A DNA stretch of 64,000 nucleotides. Source: Amblyornis subalaris (Eukaryota; Chordata; Aves; Passeriformes; Ptilonorhynchidae). Position numbers and translations under genes: made by a program. The notes beneath the pieces were generated by a model, which did no database searches, was not told the DNA's origin, and worked only from the letters and a program-made list of their open reading frames with translations. The stretch covers positions 11,628,181-11,692,180 of the forward strand of contig JACAXG010000012.1 of the NCBI GenBank assembly GCA_018881555.1, given 5' to 3'. Shown here in pieces: positions 51,070 to 62,500 of this stretch (position 1 is the stretch's first letter; the number at the start of each line of letters is the position of its first letter).

Positions 51070-54000
51070 TTAATCCAAACCCTAAACAAATCTCCCAAAC
51101 CTGTGAATAGGCTGTGGCAGCTGGTAGTTGTCTCTTGCTGGGCTGAATGTGCACACAGTGGGTCAGGTGAGCCACTTGGGGTGGACAAGACCTTCTTTTG
51201 TCCTGCTACAAATAATTCTGCTTATTTGTAATTGTGTGCCCTTTTTCCTCTTCTTTGGGTTGCTTAGTGGGTTTTGGAGATTTTTTTCTTTTTTTTAAAT
51301 TTTGAATTTTTGTAATTTTTTAAATTTCTCTTTTGAATTTGGAGTGAAGGAGAAAAGGAGAAGCCATGGAGAGTAAATGAGAACACAAAGTAAAATACTG
51401 GTGTGTGAACACACTCTATTTCCTATTTAAAAATCAAAGTTGTGTATGAAATACTAATGCTCTAGTAATAGTGTCTTTCTGATGGACCAGAATCCAAATG
51501 TTAGGCACTTGCTTGCATATACTGTAAACACTACCAAAAAGAATTGCCTCAGGGGTGGCTCACTGCTGAAATTTCCTACTGCCCAAGCAATTCCAGTCCA
51601 TAGAATTAGCTATGAGAATTGACTGACTACCTGCATGTTTGTACAAAATAAGCGCTCCATAGAGCAGGCAAATCGGGGAATATGTAAAGCATGAATGGTG
51701 TGAAGTCAAAACCAGTAAGGAGAGATGAAATTACTCAAGCTGCAGTGTGGCATTATCCTTTTTTTCAGATATCTTCTTGCTTGACAAAAAAAGATAGCTG
51801 ATATGAAGTATTTGAGTCTGATAGTTTGGATTTTTTTCCATACTGAAATGGCATTTGGCCCACTCTGAGGGTGTTAAAAACTTTTGTGCTAGGGGTATGT
51901 CTAAGGCTTGGTGTGTGTGGCTGCCCTGTGCAGCTGAAGACTTCTGCATTTCTACAAAACTGCCTTCAATTTTCCCTTATTGACTGAATGTGCATACATA
52001 AGTACATTGTATCATCTGTACCTGAGGATATACATACAAATGACTTGAAAATGCATTCCACTATAATACAACTTCTGTAGTTTAAACCTATTATAACTTC
52101 TGTGAAATTGAATAATTCTTTTTTGACCTTGTTTGCTTAAGGCTCTGTTCCTCTGTACTCCAACCCTTCGTTTTCTTGTGGGTACTGCTGCCTTTCTTAT
52201 TTTTTTTTCTGTTAACATTCCATTTTCACTGAGACCAGAGTACTGTCCTTTTTCTCCTGTAACACACTACAAGGATAGACTGTCTATACGCCATTGGCTG
52301 ATTTGCACTGTAAGTTGTTTTCATCAAATCCTTTTATGGTAACAGAGAGAACAATTTTGTCTTTAACACTGTGAGGGGTTTTCTCAGGCCAGCAACCAGT
52401 CTTGGCACCGTGCAGTTCATAAATATAACATCCCTGTAGGTATCATTTCCCAGGAGATGTTGCAGTTATCTGCTGTAGGTAGCAATGGCATGGATCCTAG
52501 CTTTACATGGTGTAATGCAATCTGCAGAGTAAACAGGGCATCCATTACAGTGCTTGTAATCCCCTTCTCATTTAGGACTTCACATTTTTATTATGTCTTC
52601 ATTACACAGCAAGAGAAATTCCAACTTTGACCTTCATCTGCAGAGTGAGTGAAAAATAGGGTTTCAATAGACAGGAGCAATTTTTCGCTTGCGAAAACTG
52701 CCTTTTGATGGTAATGGCTAAAGGCTTTGGGTGAAATTTCTCTGTCCATTCATACTGCATAGTAAAAAAACCACTTTGGTCATCCTTGTCTGTAAACACA
52801 AAGTACTCACTCTGCTCGTACAGATGTCATGAAGCACTTAAATGTTAGTGAGAGTACACATATGTCAAATATGATTTGCAATTAAATAGTAATTTCAGAA
52901 GCTCGTAATTTTATCAGTTATGTTGTGCTTGCTATATAAATATGACAAAACTNAGCAATAATAAAAAAAATCAGTAATTTGGTTTCATGCCTTCAGTTGG
53001 ATAGAGACATGCTACTGAACAAAAGCTCTGGGAACATTACTTCTGCAGCCATTGGTTAGGTTTGAGCTTGTTTTATGCATTTGCAAGTAATTTACTTTTT
53101 TAAAATGAGTCAAAATTTTTCCACCTTAGCTGTATCCCTCTCCAGGTTTTATATATTGTAGAGATATATCTTGTGAACTGTCCCTGACCTCTCATCTTTA
53201 AAAGTTTGATTTATCAGGAAAACTGACAGCACCTTCAGAAGTAGTCTCAAAAGTATCTGTATGTCACAGGAATTATTGAGTTTAAAAATCTATGATGTAT
53301 TTCAGGAAGTTTCTTAGCTATCCAAATCTTGGAATATATAAAATTATATATATATGTAGAGAAAGAGAGAGAGAAAGAGATTGTTTTTTGGCTCTTCCAT
53401 TAGCTACATGACTGTACCATTTTTCTCATTTGTTATAGATAAGGAAATTATTTCACTCTTTCTAAACCCTTTTGAGATACACTGGCTTAGCAAAATCTGT
53501 ATTCACACATTATTAATTGAACAACTGAAGAGATTCTAAGTTTTGTATTTGATAATTTAAACCCGATTGGGGTCCCATGCAATACACTTGACTTGTCAGA
53601 TGTCAGACTGTCAGTACAATAGGTTTGCTTTGGAGCTGTAAATGTAACCATGTGCCACATGTACTCTGAGCTGTAAAGCTGTGCCATTTGTTGTGATATT
53701 AATGTCAAACGGTAGCCCCAACTTTCACTATATCTGAGANCCCTTATGTTCCGATTAGCTCTCCATGACTTGCTGGCTTGATGAACCATTTATCTTGTTC
53801 CTGGTTGAGAAAAAGAATGGAATTTTAAATAATGGTAAAAATACATCTGTCTAAAGAGAATAAAAATAAAAGATGTTCTAAGCCAGGGATATCTCTGAGA
53901 AGAGATGATGGTGCCTCACATCAAGCTTGATTAAACTGAGACAGACATGATCATGCTCATAGGTTGTTCTTATCTGTACTCTAGGAAGAAAATTCGGTAA

Positions 54001-57000
54001 CTGACTTTATGCACCTTNTCTGAAGGGGTTAAATGTGAAGCACAGGCTGTCCAAAAGAAGGTGGGCAAAAATGGTATATAAGCAACAGTGAGGACCCAGA
54101 GAGCAACTGGGCTGTGAAGCTCCATGTCCAAAGGTAACAGGTCTGTGTGTGCAGCTTCACCATAAGAAGTTGTCTTAGAAATCAGTGGTGAGTGAGCAGC
54201 TCCTGCAGAGCCCATGGGTTTGGAATAGGTGAATCTGGTGTTGGGATAAACTCAAAGCAGACTCATGTCCTGCCAGAGGACTGGCTTGTGTCAGCCAGCC
54301 CAGGTTTTTCATTCCATTAATTCTATTGTAATGAGATAATGGTGGTAAAGCCTTTCAGTGATGATATCTTAGATCTACTTTTACTTCTTTGTAAAATGTC
54401 TTGATCTAATTCTGTGTGAAATAGATTAGTCCAGTACCTTATATGTGTAGGTTTTCCGGTTTCAGCATCTTGGGCAGCCTCTCAGAAGTAAGAATAATTT
54501 CAGAAGAGACATGGATTGAGACATTCTTTATAATATCAGCTCTCAGCACATGGAGATTAACAAACTGTCAGGACTGCNTTAAGACCATTTTGATGAGTGA
54601 GAAGGTAGAAATATATAGGGGCTACTCCATTGTCTTTCATGTAACTAAGAAGTTGGAAAAATCCTATAGGAATATTTTAAGATTAAATTAAACAGAAATT
54701 ATTATTGAAATCTTCAGTGCATGCTTTAATTTTTAAGTGTCAGGGCTATCGGAACATCTGGTCAAGGCAATTTGGTGTTTTGTTTTGTTAGGTTTTTTTA
54801 GACTCAGATTAATTTACAAGGACCAAAAGATTTGGTTAAGAAGTAGNTCTATAAAGCGCTTATTCTTTTAAATCACATTTTTTCTAAAAATGCCTGGCAA
54901 CGGTAGGGTGTCAAGCAAAATGCTTTGAATCCCCACCCTTCCTTCATGGAACCTGAAGCAGTCACCAAATCTACCCTCGGATTTATCCACTTTTGGAGCA
55001 GCTCTTCCTGTGGTATAAGCAGTCTGTGTTAAGAGGTGTGAACATGGGTAGTAACAGAGAAAATATGTGGGTCAATGACCACAGAGATGCTGTAAAGCAA
55101 ATTCCAAGCTCCTTTGGATAGTCTAAACTGCTAAAAATACCTTGCTTACTTACAGACTGAAATATAAATACTGCCCGGAAGAGAATGAATTAACCNGATT
55201 GCTTATAGAAGTGAATTCTATCTAATCCTGTACCTATAACAGTTAATTTAGTCATTGCACATGATGAATAAAAATTCCAGTATCAAAATACAAAATGCTT
55301 ATTCTTTCAGGACCANAGTTTGAACAGATGTGTCAGTGTATTGAGACAACATTTGAATAGATCTTGGAAAAAATCTTGTGAAATTCTTTCCCAGTGAAGA
55401 CAATGACAGAGATACCATTGACTGCAGACTTGAGCTTCACTCTGAATGCTATAACCTGATTCAGTAAACCATTTAAATGCGTATAATCATAGAAAAAGTG
55501 ATCTGATGAATCATGACCCTATCTGTGAAAATTTGCCTAATGAAACTGTGTGAAATTAACTTTACTCACAAAGCACACCTGTTCTGCTGGGGAGATGGCT
55601 ATAAATATCTTTGTGCCACCTGCCCCAGCTATGAGAGCTTCTATAAATCATATAATTCCCTCTGACAACTGGTACCACCTTGAGGGCACCTTTTTCTTTC
55701 TTTGTGCTCTTTCTGAAAATGTGTATTTGCATAAATACAAATTTGTATGCCAGTAAATTTTCCACCAGATTTCTTTTTTCTCCCTCAGAATTCAATAAAG
55801 TTTGTCTTATTGATAATTTTGCCTTCCCTCTTATGGTTGCACGTACAGGCAGGTTCTGAAGCANGATGTGGTCACTTGGTGAATGCTGCCCATCTAAAAC
55901 ATGCCCACCTGTGCAGCCAGTCCTATAAAGGAGTTCTTCCATTTTGTGTTGAGTCCAGACAGAAAGAAATTAACTGAGTGGAAAACCAAGAGTTATCAGA
56001 GCTCTGCTTCTCTATCAGTCTGACTCTCCCTAATTCTCTCTTCTTTTTCTTTTCTGTTTGTGACAAATTGCTCTGTCTTCTGTCAGAGCTTGAATTTAAA
56101 ACTATAGCCCTAAGAAAGCCTTGCTTTAGGTTTAGAGCTTCCAGTCTTCTGCTTATGCCTCTGTTTACCTCTGATGTGAGATTCAGCTGGGTAAGCCCAG
56201 TACCCTGTGGATCAGTGAAGGGGCAGAACTCTCATTCCTGCTCTCCCAGCAGAATGTGAGTCAACAGTGGTGCACTGCTGAGAGAAGGGTAAGCACCTTA
56301 CTAGACTGTATAAACAGTGCAGACTGCAAAAAATGGATGAAGCAATCCTATGTGAAAAGACAATGATTTTCCTTCAAGAAGGATATAGATTTATTGGTTG
56401 GTGGCCAAGGAAGAACAACCCAGAATGGAGATTGAAAGAATTGCAGTTGTATAATCATTGCAAGAAAATCACGGGGGAGACAGTGTAACAGTTTTCAGGC
56501 ATGTGGAAGGCTGTTGAAAGAGAAAAAAAAATAATTTGTTTCTGTGTTTAAGGCTCATAAGACAAGCTGTGAACAGAAAAACCTGGTATCATGAAGGAAA
56601 AAGCACAATGTCAAACCCAGGCTTTTGGTGATAACTATGGTGTAGTGCTGCAGGACACACCCTAGCAGGGTTGTGGGGATCAAGACTGGGCTGAGCAAAT
56701 ACCAGCTACGAATGACAAGGGAGGAGCACACAGCTCCCCTTGCTTTTCATCTCCATGTCTAGTGCACTTTTAGAGTGATTGCAGTCAGTACTTCATATAT
56801 TTTTGTTCTCTAGAGCATGAGNTATGTAAAGTAATACATTGATGCACATTTAAAAAATACAGATTTGAATAACACAGTNAAAGTTTTCATTGCAATACAC
56901 CTATTACCCTATTTTTCACTTAATAATAATATGGTTGTTCTTTATTCTCCCTCTATTTAAAATACACATTTCTACCAGCAATTAAAACCAAAGGAATAAG

Positions 57001-59300
57001 ATTTTTAAATTTACTTCACCCACAATTAATGTGCAGCGACTTTATAGTGATGTCATTTTTCATTCTAGAGCAGTGGAAAATGCTAATGTTTTCCTTTTTT
57101 AAATTTGGCATTGTGTGGTTTTATTTTGTGTATTTCCTGATAAACTGACTGTATTGACAGAAATTCAGTTGTAGGAAATTGTTGCTTGGGGACAGTGTAC
57201 AACAACAGTCTAACTCTGTGCAAAAGGAGAATTCCTTTAGTGTTAAGTCATTAGTTAAGCATAATTTTATTTAATAGCTTTTCATGTGGAAGGAGTAAAT
57301 GAGGCATTTAAATCAAAAGTAAGTGATTGCTCTGTGCTGCTGTTCTTACCACAGACTTAGGAAGTCCTGGTTGGACTTCAAACCATATATTAATCCTTCA
57401 TAGACTGAGTTCAAAACTCCCTTTGAAAATTTGAAAGTGAAGGACTCACAAATTTCAGAATGACTAATATCTTGCTTAAGGGAGGAATTTTTTAATGAGG
57501 TAGAAAAAGACCGTATACTGTCTTCTAGGTAGTGTGCCCATTAATTCGTTTGCAAGGTGCTGATCTATGAAGAAGATTTCTTTAGGCTTAACTGGCATCC
57601 ACAGCTTAGACCAATTTGCTCACCCTAGTTGACCTGTGTTCACCAGGGGCTTAGGTCTGGAGGACACTGTTGCCCTCCTGGGAGTGATATGAGTTTTTTT
57701 GTACCGGCTGAAGAAGGTAGAGTGCTAAGAGTGGAGGATTGTTTCCATACTGAAAGTCCAGACTGCATTCTGTGAATAGAAGATGCAGTCAAATGCTGAG
57801 TTTATTGTTATTAAAGGAAAATCAAATGCCTCCCTCTCCCTGCTCTTTCCCTTGTTTCTGGGACGGGTAAAGTGGCACTGTAAAGGACATGTTAATACCT
57901 TTCCTATTATCATCAAAGTTTTGAGCAGTGGTGCTTTTCAGAAGCTCCAGTATTCACTTGAAAAAATCCACAATGCCTGCTGTTTCTTCGTCTCAAGTAT
58001 TTTTCTTGCAGCAACTCTTCCACACCAATATCTTGACTTACAGGCTGTCACTTGTGTTTGCTTTCTGCAGCTAAATGTGCTAATGCTCGCAATGTGCTTA
58101 GCTGAACTTGGAACCTGTGCTTTTCCTTGGTTACACATCTAAGGGAATCTTTTTTAAAGATTTTGTCTGGTACAATGGCACGAAGGCCCCACTGCTGAGA
58201 TACGTGCCCCAGAGGAGAACTGACATCTGAGCTAGGTAGCAGAGCTGACACCCCCTCCAGTTTGACTGCTGAGTCTGAGAGCACTGATAAGAATCCTGAG
58301 CTTGCCTGGTTGTGGTGGTGCTGTTACATCTTCCAAAGTTTAGAAACTTGATCAGCAAGTACATCAGAATAAAGCATCTAATACAAAAGAGCACTGAAAA
58401 TACAGATAGAAGTGGAAAAGAAGCTCAGAAGGGACCGACTGATGGTGCATTTTTTATGCTGTTTCTTGTATAAGGAGAGACAAAGAAGACAATAATGGCT
58501 CAGAACCATTAACCTCTTTTATATCATGCAACCACAAAATGGTCCTCAAAAGCTGTAGAGGCGATGTGTGTTCCGAAGAATTGTGCTATGACTGTGTGCT
58601 ATGTTCGAGCTTGCACACAACTTACAATGGACTGGAGCTAGGAATACATCCCCATGCTCCATCAGTCAAACAGTGTAGCAACCACAGGATCAGGTCAGAT
58701 GGGCCCTTTAATTCATAGTTCTGAGTTGGATTTGAAGATCTAACCCTGTAAATCAATATTACAAGACACTATTTTTGTGATTAAGAATTCTGTATCTAGA
58801 AAATAGATGTGTAAAGCTTTCCTGGTTTCTGGTGGGCTAAAATGTTTGAAAATGAAATGTGTCATCCACTAGACTGCAGAAACTTAAAAACCGAGTATTG
58901 ATTGGCAGAACCCCTCCNAAACACACTTGTATCTTCTATCACATCTTGCATGAAACTACTGAAGAGTTTGCAGCAGAAAGAATAATCTCTTCTCTCTGTC
59001 CCCTCTTACTGCCTTACCACCAAGGTAGGAAGCTCTTTCCACACTGTTGTTGGGCTGCTCAAGGAAAATGTCATCATAAATTAGCTACTCCATCTGTATG
59101 TGATGCTTTCAGTAGGCAAGTGAGAGGCGCCTCTAGAACAGAGACCTGCATCTCTCCAGCAGCTCTTTCAGCTCGTGTCCCTACATCCACAAATCCGGCA
59201 GTGTTTTCAAATTACTTCCTTTTCCTTTATTTTCTCTGAGATGCCTCACTTCACACCATTATGGATCTCAATTTGTTTCGCTACAAACTATCATTACTCT
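51070..59300. other. Unique non-coding DNA, nothing recognised
   Basis: No gene, RNA gene or named repeat is recognised. There is a TA/GA simple repeat at 53,345-53,382, listed separately. A stretch at 54.03-54.30 kb contains GGTATATAAGC and somewhat GC-richer sequence reminiscent of an LTR promoter, but no LTR ends or target duplication are seen. The ORFs at 55.56-55.94 kb (minus), 57.78-58.14 kb (plus) and 58.86-59.24 kb (plus) have no recognisable domain or splice-site support. Confidence 0.55.
53345..53382. repeat. Compound (TA)n/(GA)n microsatellite
   Basis: A short TATATATATAT run passes through GTAGAG into an imperfect GA repeat (GAAAGAGAGAGAGAAAGAG). It is short and interrupted. Confidence 0.85.
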
Positions 59301-59400
59301 TTTTAGCATTTGTGGCACTTGCCCACTATGGTTGTCATTGTTACAAATTGTTTGTCATTGTTGCCTCCCTCCCTGGCTGTGCTGGGCCCTCTGATTGCAG

Positions 59401-59534
59401 CGCCGGCCACTCCCAGTTACCCTGAGCAACTGAGGAACTGGGAATACAGAAGTCATAACGAGGTCATCCCCTGCACCCTGAGGAAGGACAAGGAAGACAG
59501 CTGGAACGCCATGGGGTGTTCCTTTGTTGAATGA
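59401..59534 (+). CDS. Candidate exon (unidentified), coding-like, ends in stop
   Basis: A pyrimidine-rich stretch (CCTCCCTCCCTGG, then CCCTCTGATTGCAG) ends in an AG at 59,399-59,400. The frame whose first full codon starts at 59,403 stays open for 43 codons to a TGA at 59,532-59,534, and the other two plus-strand frames hit stops within the first 33 bases. Of these 43 codons, 30 end in G or C, which stands out in AT-rich surroundings. The peptide is charged and aromatic, with two Trp, two Tyr and two Cys, and ends SWNAMGCSFVE. I do not recognise the family. Bases 59,535-59,540 read GTACGT, one change from a GTAAGT donor. It could thus be a final coding exon, a cassette exon carrying a stop, or an exon of a non-coding RNA. 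An upstream open stretch in the same frame starts at an ATG at 59,310 but is T-rich and looks intronic. Confidence 0.35.
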
Positions 59535-62500
59535 GTACGTTGTTTAGCAAGCCCACTAAAGAGGAGCCACGTGAAATGGCTGAATGCCATTAATTAGACT
59601 ATCTCCAGTGCTGTTAATGTGATTGATTTGTGTATTTCTTACGATTAATTTTTTTTCCTTATTTCCCTCTCCAGTTTGGTCTTTCTACTGTCCATTTTTC
59701 TTCAGCTCGTCCCAAAACAGCTTGGAAAGGCACATTTCAGTGTTTAGTTATCCTAGTGCATTGGCTGGAGGGGATGGATATACTACCACCGCAACTGTCA
59801 AAACAGGCCCTTTCTGTCTTTAATTCCTCTGTCAACTATGGTACATGAAAAGTCATGAGGAGGGCTTGCAGCAAAATAGAAAAGGTTAGAAATATGAAAG
59901 TATTTTTATGTATTATATTTTAAATCTCTTTCAATTGCCTCAATAGAATCTAGATTCCAATTCTCCAGAAGCTGAAGGAAAGCTTTCTTTTCGTCTTGGT
60001 GGACTGACTTAGTTGGCATCTAGACTTTAAGGAGCTTCCTATGCCTTCTACTTACTCTGTTTGTAGTTATTTAGCTAAATGTGTCTGAAGAAACCTTCAA
60101 GATTTTCAGTAGTTTGGCAATTTTAGATCTCACAATGCTTAATGCTCTTCAGAAAGTTTTACATCCTGGAGTCAGAATGTAATGTAAGATCTTTAGTCAT
60201 TATTTTTTTCAAAAAATATTGTTTCCTCTTGAGGTTTCCCAAAGGAACACACGTACATGAACAGATTAAAAAACCCCAAACCAATAAACAAGTGAAACAT
60301 TCTTAAGTCAGTTTTCCATCCTTTGCAGATACAGACTCAGGATAGTGAATGTTTATACGTCTTTCAGGAAAAAGATGGAAATTGCCTGGCCATGCATATG
60401 CTGCTGTGTACATTCTCTAGGCTATTTCTTTGCATGATGTATTGACAGCCACCCTTTTTCAGCTTGGAACTGGTTTTGCTTCTCTGCAGTGATAAATACA
60501 TTTGCATAAAGCACTTTAGTCTGGGTGAAGTCATCTCTTCACTTGGTGCTAAAATATGCCCAAAAGCTTTGAAAAGAGGAAATTGCATGTATTTTATATG
60601 TACGATGCAAACTCCAGATTTCTTAACTTTCTGATATTTCTTCTTTATTTTCTCTGTCATCTTTGTCACAGAACTTGCCCTTCTATTAACAAAATTGGGA
60701 TTTTATACTGATCAAAACATTGTCATAGCACTTTCCAAGTTCCTACAACTCCTTAGTTTTCATCTTCAACAGATCATTAGTAAATCTTTGAAAGTTTATC
60801 TAAGTCATCGGTTTGTAAGCAAAGACCAACTTTGAGCAAAGGTGATCTTATATACCTCTGAGATTCAGTTTGAATTTCATAAAGGTACATATTACTTAAT
60901 TATATTTATTTGCTTAGATTATGAATAATTAAAGAGTGCCTGTCCAAGTCTCCTGGTGCCTCAACACATCAATAACAATTCCATCCCCACAGTGTTGAAT
61001 TAATTATTTTAACAGGAACTCAGCCAGATAACCTCCAGTGGAGACTTTTCAATTTCATCATTACTTTGAGAAACAAATCCATAGCTTTCTCCATAAATCT
61101 TATCAAACAGTACCTTCTGTGCACTGCTGCTTCTTTCCTGTTCCCCTCTTCTAAAGCTGATAAGACACATATACAGTTCACTCCTTATGCTCTGTTTNGT
61201 TTTGCTGTAANCTGGCTGGGACTTNGGGTATCATTTTCTCAGAAAGCTTCCAATTCTCTGAAACCACATCTATCTACAGATAAATTTAAATATTTTCGTC
61301 AGTCTTCAAATTATTTAGTAGTCAACATTGTATTTGATGCCTTGGGTGAAAATACTTCTCCTATTGTTTGGAAAAAAAATGCTGTCTTTTTTCTTTTAAA
61401 TCTTACTTTTTTCCCCATTTGGCTTGCATTTTAAAATAAATCTAACTGAAATATTTAAATTATTAGACGGAAATTATTTGATAGAATTTTTACTTGAAAA
61501 ATATTTCCAAGATCATGTCTTTCTCTTCCAAATCAGGACAAAGCAGTGAAGGAGAAGTTTAGTTGTCTTATTTTCATACGTTGTTTGTTTCATTACAGAA
61601 GGCCGTTAAGGAATATTGTCAGAGTTCCGAGTGTGTATGTATATATAACCTTGCTGATTAATGGTAATGTGGTGATAGGTAACTCAGGGAATATGTAACA
61701 TTGCCCAGACGCTTTATGGGAATAATTAAATTTGTTGTTCCATTCACTGGCTTGTGTTTCGTGCTGTGTTTGTATGCAGCACTTGCCAGAGAAACAAGGA
61801 GGGGGTTTAGGTTGTTATTTTTTTTTGTTGCTGTTGTTTTTGTTTTAGTATTCCAGGACAGATCATTATTATGATAGTCGGTAGTTTTGCTTTGTGTTTG
61901 AATTCTGTACAAGTGATAATATCTCTTCTGTATTTCCCTTCCAATGAGTAAAAAATCCCCGAACACAGCCAGCCAACCAAACTGAAAGCAAAACAACCCC
62001 CAAATAAACAAAAAACTCACAGGAAACAAAACCAGAGAGGGCTTTTGCATGACTGGGAACACAAAGTCATGCTCACCCTTGGAACCTCAGAAAGCCTACT
62101 GCCAGGTGCTGCCCTTTGCCTGTGCATGTAATTAAATGTCTGTTGCTGATATCCTGATGTGATTGACACACAAGATTTTATTAAAAAGTTTATACCATTT
62201 GATCAACTTATTTTTTCACGGATCCCTTCAAGATTCAAAGCAGAAATGTAATAATGTGACAAGTAGGGTGTTCCTGGTTCTTTGCAGTTGTGCAGCTGCA
62301 TTCAAAGTACTTGGAGTGATAGACAAGAGCTCTGCTGGGTTTCCCATTCTCATTTTTAGTGATAGACTGTTCCATGAATCCCTTCCTAAAAGACATCTCT
62401 AGCACTACCGGTTCTGCTCACATGCCAAACGGAGCTTTGCAGGTTTTAAGGATCTGTTCTGGTGCAAATCAGGAAAATCTTCAGGTGTTCTACGCTGACA

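Noticed and set aside
54033..54310. Possible solo LTR with a TATATAAG box
   Set aside because: I could not find terminal TG...CA ends, a polyadenylation signal at the right spacing or a target-site duplication. A TATA-like word alone is not evidence in AT-rich DNA.
61066..61434. 122-codon plus-strand ORF
   Set aside because: It is T-rich with Phe/Leu/Ser-rich translation, contains three ambiguous bases and has no domain or splice-site support.
61803..62033. Inverted-repeat transposon bounded by T/G-rich and A/C-rich tracts
   Set aside because: The tracts are complementary in composition only. No exact inverted repeat of useful length or target duplication is visible.
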